Positions 18,020 through 25,808 of a stretch of 37,056 nucleotides of DNA are shown here, piece by piece. Below the pieces are notes generated by a model. That model saw only the letters and a program-made list of their open reading frames with translations. It was not told the origin of the DNA and did not search any database. The number at the start of each line of letters is the position of its first letter. Positions within the stretch are counted from its first letter, which is position 1. A program made the translations under genes and the position numbers. This stretch comes from Fibrobacterota bacterium. Its GTDB lineage: Bacteria > Fibrobacterota > Fibrobacteria > UBA11236. The stretch lies in assembly GCA_019509785.1 (NCBI GenBank), contig JAEKLQ010000061.1, forward strand, positions 1-37,056, read 5' to 3'.

Positions 18020-18702
18020 CCATGATCTCGTTCATCCACGTTTCCAAGAGCTACGAGAAGGATTGGAAGGCCTTGGCTGACTTGCATTTCCGCCTGGACC
18101 GGGGCGAGTTCGTGTTCCTGACCGGGCCCAGCGGCGCGGGCAAGACCACGGTGCTGAAGCTCATTTACATGGACGAGAAGCCTGACGTGGGCGAGGTACT
18201 GATCTCTTTCAACAAGGATCTCGCGTACCGTTCCACGGAAACCTCCATGTCCAAGATCCAGCTGTTGCGCCGGCGCCTGGGCATCGTCTTCCAGGATTTC
18301 AAGTTGTTGCCCGATCGCAACGTCTTCGAGAACGTGGCTTTCGCCTTGCGCGTGGCGGGCTACTCCAACAAGCGCATCAAGCAGCGCGTCTACGAGGTCT
18401 TGACGCTGACCGGCATCTCCCATAAGGCGCGCAACCTCCCGCATCAGCTTTCCGGCGGCGAACAGCAGCGCGTCTCCATCGCGAGGGCCATGGCCAACGA
18501 GCCCTATATCGTTCTGGCCGATGAGCCGACGGGCAATCTCGATCCCCAAACTTCCAAGGAGATTGTCAAAATCTTCCAAAACATCAACGCGTCCGGAACT
18601 GCCGTATTGATGGCGACCCACGATTACGGGCTTATCAATAGCCTACCCTACCGGCGCCTGATGCTGAATCGGGGCGCATTGGTCAATCGGGATTTCATTT
18701 AG
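18016..18702 (+). CDS. ftsE: FtsE-like cell division ABC ATPase
   Basis: A 228-residue ABC ATPase with the sequence character of FtsE, which with FtsX links the divisome to cell-wall hydrolases at the septum. It has Walker A GPSGAGKTT (37-45), the Q-loop in FQDFKLLPDRNVFENVAFAL (92-111), the signature LSGGEQQRVSIA (145-156), Walker B VLADEPTGNLD (166-176) and the H-loop ATHD (200-203). FQDFKLL and NVFENVAFAL are typical of FtsE. Its ATG overlaps the upstream methyltransferase stop. No ftsX follows: the next gene, 113 bp on, encodes a YbjQ-like protein. FtsX may be elsewhere, or this could be a related lipoprotein-export ATPase (LolD type), though no transport partner is adjacent either. Confidence 0.85.
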   Translation: MTMISFIHVSKSYEKDWKALADLHFRLDRGEFVFLTGPSGAGKTTVLKLIYMDEKPDVGEVLISFNKDLAYRSTETSMSKIQLLRRRLGIVFQDFKLLPDRNVFENVAFALRVAGYSNKRIKQRVYEVLTLTGISHKARNLPHQLSGGEQQRVSIARAMANEPYIVLADEPTGNLDPQTSKEIVKIFQNINASGTAVLMATHDYGLINSLPYRRLMLNRGALVNRDFI

Positions 18703-18815
18703 CCTTCCTAGTAAGCCTCTCCCCAGGTCCCGCATCGGGGCCCGCCTGAGGGATTAAATCCTCCTCAATTCCGTCTTGCCTCCCCTTACAATATGGGCAT
18801 TCGAGGAAAAATGAG

Positions 18816-19652
18816 ATGGATAAACCGTTCTCCGCCGACAATAGCCCTTTCCTGACGCCCTACTCCCCGCCCGGCGATTCCGTCGCTCCGGGGATAAAAC
18901 CTTTTAAGGCCATGGATTTGGCGCCGCTATCGGCGGCGCCCTCGGCTCCAGTCCCGGCTTCGCGCTCGACCCAGAGCGCGCCGCGCCTTAACGCCCCGCC
19001 GCAAGCGAGCCCATTCCTGGAGAGGGATCCCGCGAAGGCCTTTCCCGGCCTGGCCGCGGCGGCGCCTGCCACGGTTCCGGTTCCGGCTCTTGCTTCCGCT
19101 TCGAGCGATTTTCCCCTCGCTCCCAAACCCGCGCCCGATTTCATTCCGGTGGCGGTCCCGGCAGCGCCCCTGTTGATCGCCGCCGAGCCGGCCCCGTTCC
19201 CAAGCCAACTCTCCCCTGCGCCGCAAGCCGACGTCGCCGCCTTGCGGGCCTCCGCGACCCCTCGTCGGGGCACGGGGACCGAAGCTTATCCGAAATCGGC
19301 GCTAAGCATGACCGATGCCGATGCGGCCCCGGAAGCGCCCAACTTCCTTCTAACCACCGGCCCGAACGTGGAAGGCCGCCGCATCAAGTCGTATCTGGGC
19401 GTGGTGTCGGTGGAAATCGTGATCCCCAAGGACGTTCTGTTCCGCAATCCTGCGCCTTACGGTGAACTGCAACGCATGAAGGCCGCGGAAGAGCACTTGC
19501 AACGCGTGAAGCAGAAGGCTTTCGAAGAGCTGGTGGCGAAAGCGCGCGCGCTGGGCGCCAACGGGGTGGTCGGCGCTACGCTGCAATTCTCCCAGTTCGA
19601 TGCGATGGTTTTTCTATGCGCGGCTATTGGTACTGCGGTGAAGATCGAGTGA
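18816..19652 (+). CDS. Protein with Ala/Pro-rich N-terminus and YbjQ-type (PF01906-like) C-terminal domain
   Basis: A 278-residue protein. Residues 1-175 are low-complexity Ala/Pro-rich, without a signal peptide. Residues 176-278 match the YbjQ/DUF74 family: NFLLTTGPNVEGRRIKSYLG, VSVEIVIPKD, an amphipathic helix with AFEELVAKARALGANGVVGATLQF, and a closing GTAVKIE. Members form pentamers or larger rings and are annotated as putative metal-binding proteins of unknown role. The start has a GAGGAA site about 8 nt upstream. A different-frame ATG at 18811 is not used. The long disordered N-terminus on a single YbjQ domain is unusual. Confidence 0.8.
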   Translation: MDKPFSADNSPFLTPYSPPGDSVAPGIKPFKAMDLAPLSAAPSAPVPASRSTQSAPRLNAPPQASPFLERDPAKAFPGLAAAAPATVPVPALASASSDFPLAPKPAPDFIPVAVPAAPLLIAAEPAPFPSQLSPAPQADVAALRASATPRRGTGTEAYPKSALSMTDADAAPEAPNFLLTTGPNVEGRRIKSYLGVVSVEIVIPKDVLFRNPAPYGELQRMKAAEEHLQRVKQKAFEELVAKARALGANGVVGATLQFSQFDAMVFLCAAIGTAVKIE

Positions 19653-19665
19653 GGTCCGCTGCGCC

Positions 19666-19862
19666 GGTCCGGGGGAGTCGGTTGCTCCTCGGATAAGGCG
19701 GGGGGTGCCTGCGGTTTCGGTCGTTCCGCCCGCTTTGCGCCGCGGCGTCCGCGAATCCTGGGCCGGGTCCTTGAGCGGAATCGCGGACTGCCCGTACTTC
19801 GAATCCTTACGCGGCGCAAAGCGGGCGCCGCCTTAACTCGTCGCAACCGCCTCCCCCGGCCC
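19666..19862. repeat. About 200-bp fold-back region before aroA
   Basis: The outer arms, 19666-19701 and 19828-19862, are imperfect reverse complements over about 35 bp (shared GGGGGAG, CGGTTGC and TAAGGCGG). Directly inside the right arm and 25 nt inside the left arm is a perfect 18-bp pair (19727-19744 with 19810-19827, core CGCTTTGCG). Inside that, GTCCGCGA and TCGCGGAC (19747-19754, 19781-19788) form a third pair. The whole would fold into a branched hairpin. I see no clear target duplication. It may be a miniature element or a structured leader. Confidence 0.6.
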
Positions 19863-20095
19863 GTCGCGTGGGCCTCCCTCTTCTTTGCGCGCCCCTAGAG
19901 CCTCGCGACAATGACGGGGTGCCAGGTATGTGCATCGTGGCGTCTGCTCCCGTGGTTTTGGGGAAAGATGGGGTCTTAGGAAAGAGGATGGTCTCGGGTC
20001 GGAAAAGATAGATGGGGTCGACTGGAAGGCTTTGGGGGTTGCGCCGCGGGGGGACTACGCGCGGCGCGGTGGGGCGGAGGGTTTGGCGAGTTTTA
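19863..20095. other. Intergenic stretch upstream of aroA
   Basis: About 230 bp between the fold-back region and the aroA promoter box. It is G-rich in places and contains open frames on both strands that look accidental. I see no further gene or site. Confidence 0.3.
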
Positions 20096-20103
20096 TAGAT
20101 TTC
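20096..20103 (+). promoter_or_regulatory. TAnnTTTG-like box 7 nt before aroA
   Basis: TAGATTTC is followed by 7 nt and the aroA ATG, with no Shine-Dalgarno sequence. This is one of several such arrangements here. Confidence 0.45.
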
Positions 20104-20110
20104 AACGAAT

Positions 20111-21394
20111 ATGGATACCCTTGTTTTGGCTCCGGCCCGGGTGGCGCGGGGGAGCGTGCGGCCGCCTGGTTCCAAGAGCATCGGCAATCGCGTGCTGCCT
20201 TTGGCGGCCCTGGCCGGCGGCGTGACGCGGCTGGGGAATCTTCCGGATGGCGAGGACGTGGAATTGATGAGGGCGGCCCTGCTTCGGCTGGGCGTTCCCA
20301 TGCGGGAAGACGGGGGTAACCTTGAAGTTACGGGCTGCGGCGGGCCTATCCGGTCGACGGCCCCGGTGGAATTGTTCCTGGGGAATTCGGGGACCGCGAC
20401 GCGGTTCCTGACGGCGCTTTTGGCCGCGGGCCGGGGGACGTTCACGGTGGACGGGGTGGCGCGCATGCGCGAGCGGCCCATCCGCGATTTGGTCGAGGCG
20501 CTGCGGCCCTTGTCGGGCGCGACGCGCATCGCCTACACGGGCGCGGAAGGCTTCCCGCCGCTCCGGATCGATGCGCAAGGGCTGGCGGGCGGGACAACGC
20601 GCATCAAGGGCGACGTGTCGAGCCAATTCCTGACGGGCCTGTTGATGACCCTTCCGCTGTGCCAGGGCCCGGTGGAAGTGGAGGTGGAAGGCGCGCTGGT
20701 CTCGGCGCCGTATGTGGATCTCACCTTGCGCATCATGGAAACCTTCGGTGTCACGGTTATCAACGATCGCTTCCGGCGCTTTTCGCATCCCGGGTCGCGC
20801 GCGTATGTATCGCCGGGCCGGTATGAGGTGGAACCGGATGCTTCTTCGGCCTCCTATTTCCTGGCCGCCGGCGCCATCGCCGGGGGGCCGGTGGAGGTGA
20901 GGGGCATCGGGAAGGACAGCTTACAGGGCGAGGCGCGCTTCGCTACCATGTTGGAACGCATGGGGGCCAAGGTCGAGTATGGCCGCGACTTCATCCGCGT
21001 CGCCGGCGCCCCACTCAAGGGCATCGACGCCGATATGGACTTGATGTCGGATACGGGCATGACCTTGGCGGTGGCGGCCTTGTTCGCGCAAGGGCCCACC
21101 CTGATCCGCAACATCGGCAACTGGCGCGTGAAAGAGACCGATCGCATCCGGGCCATGGCGACCGAGCTGCGCAAGGTCGGGGCGATCGCCGAGGAAGGCC
21201 CGGATTGGCTGCGGATCGAACCGCCCGCGACCTTGCGCGGAGCCGAGATCGACACCTACCAAGATCATCGCATGGCCATGTGCTTCTCCCTGGTTTCCCT
21301 GGGCGGCGTTCCTGTTACCATCCGCGATCCGGGATGCGTCCGCAAGACCTATCCAGGTTATTTCGAAGCCTTCCGGGCTCTCACGGCGGCTTGA
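20111..21394 (+). CDS. aroA: 3-phosphoshikimate 1-carboxyvinyltransferase (EPSP synthase)
   Basis: Makes EPSP from shikimate-3-phosphate and phosphoenolpyruvate, the sixth step of the shikimate pathway to aromatic amino acids. The protein is 427 residues, the normal length. Substrate motifs are intact: PPGSKSIGNR (18-27, Lys22), LGNSGTATRFL (90-100, with the glyphosate-site Gly94 retained), RERPIRDLVEAL, DVSSQFLTGLL, DASSASYF, SDTGMTLAVAALFA, NWRVKETDRIRAMATEL and DHRMAMCFSL. The small substitution GN for SN in the first motif is modest. It is not in an aro operon: structured intergenic sequence lies upstream and a lipoprotein gene downstream. The message may be leaderless. Confidence 0.97.
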   Translation: MDTLVLAPARVARGSVRPPGSKSIGNRVLPLAALAGGVTRLGNLPDGEDVELMRAALLRLGVPMREDGGNLEVTGCGGPIRSTAPVELFLGNSGTATRFLTALLAAGRGTFTVDGVARMRERPIRDLVEALRPLSGATRIAYTGAEGFPPLRIDAQGLAGGTTRIKGDVSSQFLTGLLMTLPLCQGPVEVEVEGALVSAPYVDLTLRIMETFGVTVINDRFRRFSHPGSRAYVSPGRYEVEPDASSASYFLAAGAIAGGPVEVRGIGKDSLQGEARFATMLERMGAKVEYGRDFIRVAGAPLKGIDADMDLMSDTGMTLAVAALFAQGPTLIRNIGNWRVKETDRIRAMATELRKVGAIAEEGPDWLRIEPPATLRGAEIDTYQDHRMAMCFSLVSLGGVPVTIRDPGCVRKTYPGYFEAFRALTAA

Positions 21395-21492
21395 GCCGGC
21401 CCCGGATTCCCCGGTTTCCCCACCGGCGTAACCGGCGCGTAATTCTCACCAATTTGTATAGTTATCTCCGAATCTGCCGCGGGGGAGTCCTC

Positions 21493-22281
21493 ATGCCAGT
21501 AATGATATTCCGCCGAAGCCGCGCCCTGGGGTTGCTTCTGGCCTGCCGACTCATCTCGGCTTGCGGGGAAGTGGATCCCGAAAAAGGACCAGGGGGGGAC
21601 TTCAATCCCCTCCCGGACTCCGCCGAATACGTGTACGCCAAGGAGTTCCGTTATTCCTCCGGCATGACCCCGGGATGGAGTTGCATCGATACCGTGCGGA
21701 GAAATCCCGTGGCGGAGGCCGCATCCCCGGGGCGTCGCCGCTTCTTGGACAGCAATACCATCCACTGCGCCGTGGTCGGGTACAGCCAGGAGATTGCCGG
21801 CGTGATCGACACGATCCGGGAAGAGATAGCCTCTCTCGATACCATATCCTTTTCTGAAACCCCAGTCAGCTTGACCATGACCGACGCGGACGCTTTCCTG
21901 AACGTGGCTCTCCCATCGGGAGTAATGCGCCAATATCCTGATGGACTCAGGCGGAGTTCGCGATTGATAACCGAAGCGACCGTTTCATTCCCGAAGAGCG
22001 GTTTTCCCGTCGTGCAAACGCCCTACAGCCAGGATGCGGCCCAGGATTGCGGATACGTCGAGGTCGGCCGGACCTCGCCCTGCCGGAAATTGATTTCATC
22101 CGATTTCCGGTATCAATCAGAGGTACTTGCCTTCCTGCAGGGTACGGGTTTCATTTCCCTCCAATCCAGTGATTACGCCGCGCCCCTCGGGACGGGCTCC
22201 CAAGAAACGGGTTCCATCCGCCTCCTTTACCGTGTCCTGCACGGGGACACTCTTTGGTACAAAGGCAACGTATCCCCCTAA
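21493..22281 (+). CDS. Lipoprotein of unknown family
   Basis: A 262-residue lipoprotein. The frame is open back into aroA, but the ATG at 21493 has a GGGGGAG ribosome site and is followed by a lipoprotein signal with lipobox LISAC, so I use it. The mature part has four or five conserved-looking Cys residues (SCIDT, HCAVV, DCGYV, PCRKL) that could form disulfides, and a C-terminal LYRVLHGDTLWYKG. No domain is recognised. It probably sits on the outer-membrane inner leaflet or the cell surface. Confidence 0.75.
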   Translation: MPVMIFRRSRALGLLLACRLISACGEVDPEKGPGGDFNPLPDSAEYVYAKEFRYSSGMTPGWSCIDTVRRNPVAEAASPGRRRFLDSNTIHCAVVGYSQEIAGVIDTIREEIASLDTISFSETPVSLTMTDADAFLNVALPSGVMRQYPDGLRRSSRLITEATVSFPKSGFPVVQTPYSQDAAQDCGYVEVGRTSPCRKLISSDFRYQSEVLAFLQGTGFISLQSSDYAAPLGTGSQETGSIRLLYRVLHGDTLWYKGNVSP

Positions 22282-22352
22282 TCGCATCCAGCGCCCGTTT
22301 TTGTTAATTTCCTGGAACCGATGGAAAGCCTTATTGCCGCGGAGCGGGACGC

Positions 22353-24728
22353 ATGAAGGCCCTCGCATTCGGTCTCCTATTCGCATTCGCCGCCTCGGAT
22401 ACCTCCAAGGCGGATTCGGCCGGTAAAGCCGCGCCGGCCCCCAAAACCGGTACGACCGCGGAGGCCAAGGCCCAAACCCCGGCGAAGCCCGCCCCCGTAG
22501 GCGCCGGTAACCCCGCCGCTACCCACACGCCCGAGTCCACCACGCCCTCGGAGGCCGCCACCTTGGGCGCGCCCAACGCGCCGGCCCAATCCGCCCTCAC
22601 GCCGGTGGCCCATAATTATGTCACCCAGGTCTCCCCCTTCCTCAAGAAGGATTTGGAAGCGGTCTACCAGCGCAGCCACGTACACGGGAAGCTGGGCTTC
22701 AGCGTGTATTCCACCCGCTACCAGCGCTTCGAGGCGCAGCTCAACGATACCGATTGGTTCACGCCCGCGTCCTGCCTCAAGCTCATCGTCACTTCGGCGG
22801 CCCTGGATACCTTCCCCATCAACTATTTCCCGGCCACCATCATGGACGTACTGGGCTCGGTCCAGAACCGCACCCTTACGGGCAAGGTGCGCATCTCGGG
22901 CCAGGGGGATCCCAACATCTCGGACCGGTTTTTCCCGGACGCCATGAGCCCGTTGGAACCCTTCCTGGATACCCTCAAGGCGATGGGCATCGATACGGTG
23001 CGCGGGATGGTGGAGGTGACCGATACCTTCTTCACCGGGCCGCATCGTCCCGAGGCCTGGAAGCAGCATCATTTCAATACCTGGTACGGAGCCGAGGTTT
23101 CGGCGATGTCCTACAACGACAATACCTTCGTGCTCAAGGTGGGACCGGGCGCCAAACCCAACGATCCCGCCGTGGTCACCGTGACTCCCGACGTGGGCTA
23201 CGTCCGCATCGTGAACAAGGCCAAGACCGTGGCCGGGGGCAAGCGCCGTATCGTACCCGCGCAGAATCCCGACTCCACCGTGGTGACCTTGAGCGGCCAT
23301 ATCGGGACGCGGGCCGAGGGATTCCAGATGATCCTGCCCGTACGCAACCCCACCGCCTATTTCCGGGCCTCCATCCTCAAGGCCATGGCCCTACGCGGCA
23401 TGATCGTAAAGCCCGAAAGCGTGGCGGCCAACGTCCCCTTGGCCAAATCCTTCCGCTTCGTCACCGCGCCCTTGACCGACGTGGTCGAGGAGATCAACCA
23501 ACGCAGCCAGAACCTCCATGCCGAACTGACCCTGCGCCAACTCGGCAAGTTCGTGAATCATGACGGCTCGTCGGCGGGGGGCATCCGCGCCGAGAAGGCC
23601 TTCCTGGCCCGGCAAGGGCTCGACACCAATGATTTCAAGCTCTTCGACGGTTGCGGCCTCTCGTCCAGCAATAAGATCAAGCCGCGCGGGATGGCGACCT
23701 TGCTGGCGAAGATGGCGCGCCATCGCTACGTGGCCGATTACATCGCCTCTCTGGCTTCCCCCGGTCTGGACGGCGCCACGGGCAAGCGCCTTCGCCCTTA
23801 CATGCAGACCCATTTGATCCGCTATAAGACCGGTTCCATCAGCGGCGTGCAGGGCTTGTGCGGATTCGCCTTCGGCATCGACGGCGATACCCTCGCGTCC
23901 GCCCTGTTCATCAACGATTTCCGCGGATCGCCCGAATCGGCCTCGCGCCTGATGGACTCGCTGCTCGTCCACGTGGCCCTCTTCTACAACAAGGAACGGC
24001 CCGCCCTGATCGAAGCCCATCGCCTATTGAGCCGGCCGGATGCCCCCGCGGCCTATTTCGATCGGCTGAAATTCTTCAGCGGCGCCCTGATGGATCGGCC
24101 CTATTTCCTGGGGCCCACGGGCGAAGGCCGCTTCGGCCGCATCGATCCGTCCCCGCTCATCGATCTCGGCCGCTTCGATTGCGTGACCTTGATCGAAAGT
24201 TCCATGGCCCTCGCGCTCGCAGCGCAGCCGCGCGACGTATTGCCTCGCATCCTCGCCTTGCGTTACGGGTCGGACACCGTCGATTATCCCACCCGCAACC
24301 ATTACTTCGTGGAAGACTGGCTGAAGCACAACGCATCTTTCGTGAAGGTGGCCCGCTTCCCGGGCGACAGCCTGCTCCATAAGGCCATCGATAAGAAGAA
24401 ATTCTTCGCGGCCAAGAAACTGCCCTACCCCCAAGCCAACCCGGTGGCCGAAATCGCCTACATGCCTTATGCCAAGGCCTTGGACATGATGTCGCACTGG
24501 ACCTTCGGGGAGAAATTCCTGGGCGTGGCTTTCGTGACCGACATTCCCGGCCTGGACGTGACCCATACCGGCTTCCTGCTAGCCGATGGCAAGAATCCGC
24601 CCATCCTCCGCAACGCCAGCCTGATTCTCCATAAAGTGGCCGATATGCCTTTCAAGGAATACCTGGAAGGGCGCAAAGGCAAATGCGCCGGAGTGCTTTT
24701 CTTCGAATTCCTGCCCCCGCCCACCTAA
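22353..24728 (+). CDS. PBP4-type D-Ala-D-Ala carboxypeptidase fused to a DUF1460 amidase-like domain
   Basis: A 791-residue exported protein with two peptidoglycan modules. Residues 1-20 are a signal peptide, 21-85 an Ala/Pro spacer. Residues 90-545 form an S13 (DacB/PBP4) peptidase with all three active-site motifs: Ser140-x-x-Lys143 (PASCLKL), Ser438-Ser-Asn440 (GLSSSNK) and Lys492-Thr-Gly (YKTGS). These enzymes trim or cut peptide cross-links in the periplasm. Residues 560-790 match DUF1460, an NlpC/P60-like fold: Cys610 (RFDCVTLIESSMALA), the RYGSDTVDYPTRNHYFVEDW region, and His738 (THTGFL) with Asn754-Ala-Ser. DUF1460 proteins include N-acetylmuramoyl-L-alanine amidases. The ATG follows a GGAGCGGGACGC site. 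The stop codon TAA is one of the direct repeats flanking the fold-back element at 24726-24891. The fusion itself is what is seen; activities are inferred. Confidence 0.88.
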   Translation: MKALAFGLLFAFAASDTSKADSAGKAAPAPKTGTTAEAKAQTPAKPAPVGAGNPAATHTPESTTPSEAATLGAPNAPAQSALTPVAHNYVTQVSPFLKKDLEAVYQRSHVHGKLGFSVYSTRYQRFEAQLNDTDWFTPASCLKLIVTSAALDTFPINYFPATIMDVLGSVQNRTLTGKVRISGQGDPNISDRFFPDAMSPLEPFLDTLKAMGIDTVRGMVEVTDTFFTGPHRPEAWKQHHFNTWYGAEVSAMSYNDNTFVLKVGPGAKPNDPAVVTVTPDVGYVRIVNKAKTVAGGKRRIVPAQNPDSTVVTLSGHIGTRAEGFQMILPVRNPTAYFRASILKAMALRGMIVKPESVAANVPLAKSFRFVTAPLTDVVEEINQRSQNLHAELTLRQLGKFVNHDGSSAGGIRAEKAFLARQGLDTNDFKLFDGCGLSSSNKIKPRGMATLLAKMARHRYVADYIASLASPGLDGATGKRLRPYMQTHLIRYKTGSISGVQGLCGFAFGIDGDTLASALFINDFRGSPESASRLMDSLLVHVALFYNKERPALIEAHRLLSRPDAPAAYFDRLKFFSGALMDRPYFLGPTGEGRFGRIDPSPLIDLGRFDCVTLIESSMALALAAQPRDVLPRILALRYGSDTVDYPTRNHYFVEDWLKHNASFVKVARFPGDSLLHKAIDKKKFFAAKKLPYPQANPVAEIAYMPYAKALDMMSHWTFGEKFLGVAFVTDIPGLDVTHTGFLLADGKNPPILRNASLILHKVADMPFKEYLEGRKGKCAGVLFFEFLPPPT

Positions 24729-24891
24729 GAGCCCCGAACTTAATGGGTACTCGGCTGCGGCCGGCTGCGCGGCCCGGGGACTGCGTCAGACTCAGTCGCG
24801 ATATTTTCCAAATATCGCTCCATCGTCTTCCTTGTCCGCGGGCCGCTCGCTCGGCCTCGCTACTTCGCCCCCATTAAGTTCGGGGCTCTAA
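24726..24891. mobile_element. Putative 160-bp MITE-like fold-back element
   Basis: Perfect 19-bp terminal inverted repeats begin GAGCCCCGAAC (24729-24747) and end at 24870-24888. Each is flanked by TAA (24726-24728 and 24889-24891), as in a 3-bp target duplication of the TWA type used by IS5/PIF-like elements. The left TAA is also the stop codon of the upstream peptidase gene. The interior is imperfectly self-complementary and ends in a perfect 9-bp hairpin (GCGATATTT, 24798-24806 with 24810-24818, loop TCC). It encodes nothing. No other copy is in this window, so an attenuator is an alternative. Confidence 0.5.
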
Positions 24892-24902
24892 GCGGCGTTT
24901 CT

Positions 24903-24910
24903 TATCTTTT
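24903..24910 (+). promoter_or_regulatory. TAnnTTTG-like box 5 nt before fur
   Basis: TATCTTTT is followed by CCCCA and the ATG, with no Shine-Dalgarno sequence. The right arm of the fold-back element covers the sequence just upstream, where a -35 or -33 element would lie. Confidence 0.45.
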
Positions 24911-24915
24911 CCCCA

Positions 24916-25383
24916 ATGGGCGATTCGAAGGACAAGCTCCACCCCGAGGCGCACGGCCTCTATTCCGACTTCCTCAAGAAGAACAAGATGTTCTTCACGA
25001 AGGAGCGTACCCGCCTGTTGGATTTCATCCTCGGGCAGGAAGGCCATTTCAGCGCCGACGAATTGCTCTTCGGCATGCAAAAAGCCGACCTGAAGGTCTC
25101 GCGCGCCACCCTGTACCGGTCCCTAAGCCAATTGGTGGAAGCCGGCATCCTTTCCGAATCGGATTTCGGGCACGGCCATACCCATTACGAGATCGCCCTG
25201 GGATCAAAACCGCACGTCCACCTCATCTGCACCGACTCCGGGGACGTACGGGAAGTGTATTCGCAGAAGCTCGAGGATGCGCTGAACGATCTGGCCCGCA
25301 AGGAAGGCTTCAAGATCAAACGCTACAAGATCCAGGTTTTCGGCGTTTCCAAGGCATCACGCAAGGATTCCGCCAAATCCTGA
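24916..25383 (+). CDS. Fur-family metal-responsive repressor
   Basis: A 155-residue regulator of the ferric-uptake family, which represses target genes with bound metal. The winged helix is at about residues 25-85, with the recognition helix in SRATLYRSLSQLVEAGIL (62-79). Metal-ligand candidates are His44, the HGHTHYE cluster (His86, His88, His90), His100, His102 and Cys105. The usual structural-zinc CxxC is incomplete: where a second Cys is expected (108) there is Ser (CTDSG). No C-terminal CxxC exists. Whether it answers iron, zinc, manganese or peroxide cannot be read. The start is near-leaderless; a terminator-like hairpin follows. Confidence 0.9.
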   Translation: MGDSKDKLHPEAHGLYSDFLKKNKMFFTKERTRLLDFILGQEGHFSADELLFGMQKADLKVSRATLYRSLSQLVEAGILSESDFGHGHTHYEIALGSKPHVHLICTDSGDVREVYSQKLEDALNDLARKEGFKIKRYKIQVFGVSKASRKDSAKS

Positions 25384-25454
25384 CGCCATTCTGCCTTTAG
25401 GGTGGCCCCAGCCATTTACCGGCGGTAAACACTTTCTTCCTCCCTAACCCTGCG

Positions 25455-25480
25455 TAGCCCGCAAAAGCGGGCTATGTTTT
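25455..25480 (+). terminator. Terminator-like hairpin after fur
   Basis: TAGCCCGC (25455-25462), an AAAA loop and GCGGGCTA (25467-25474), followed by TGTTTT. A compact 8-bp stem with a modest T-rich tail, 72 bp after the fur stop. Confidence 0.55.
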
Positions 25481-25626
25481 CCGATGCGCCCTTAGCCATA
25501 CGCCCCTTTACCCGGGGGGCGCCGGGGGGGCGCACTGGGGAGCGGACGGACGAAGGCAGAGGTTTAGGCCACTGCGGATTCGTTCGCCCGCAGAAGCTGC
25601 TCCCGCGAGGGAGCAGCTTTCTTTTT
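25475..25626 (+). ncRNA. Possible small structured RNA ending in a strong terminator
   Basis: About 150 nt without a plausible protein gene, ending in a second, stronger intrinsic terminator 120 nt after the fur one. The 3' part holds a hairpin CTGCGG/CCGCAG (25572-25577, 25588-25593) directly followed by the terminator. The 5' part is GC-rich and self-complementary. I could not match it to RNase P, tmRNA, 6S or SRP RNA. No promoter is obvious. Simple read-through protection is the main alternative. Confidence 0.25.
25594..25626 (+). terminator. Strong intrinsic terminator
   Basis: AAGCTGCTCCC (25594-25604), a GCGA loop and its perfect complement (25609-25619), then TTCTTTTT. An 11-bp stem and T-run make this the best terminator in the window. 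Confidence 0.85.
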
Positions 25627-25715
25627 ACCCCCTCATCCCCTTCCCGACCGGACCACCCGCCTCGATCAACAATCGCGCGTTTTCGGAACATGGGGCGCGG
25701 ACGCGGGAATCGAAC

Positions 25716-25723
25716 TATGTTTT
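25716..25723 (+). promoter_or_regulatory. TAnnTTTG-like box upstream of the first propeller gene
   Basis: TATGTTTT lies about 85 nt before the propeller ATG, between the strong terminator and the gene. Confidence 0.3.
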
Positions 25724-25808
25724 ATGGTCAGCATGGCCCAAGCCCGAGGCCGGCGATGGCGGATGGATCGATGCCGAAGACGCAACCGAGATATCGGAGG
25801 TAAACGCG

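Noticed and set aside
19807-20529. Minus-strand frame crossing the region before aroA
   Set aside because: Arg/Pro/Ser-rich and overlaps the clear aroA N-terminus; no ribosome site or similarity.
25475-25626. A known housekeeping RNA (RNase P, tmRNA, SRP or 6S)
   Set aside because: The conserved cores I know were not found; only hairpins and a terminator are visible.
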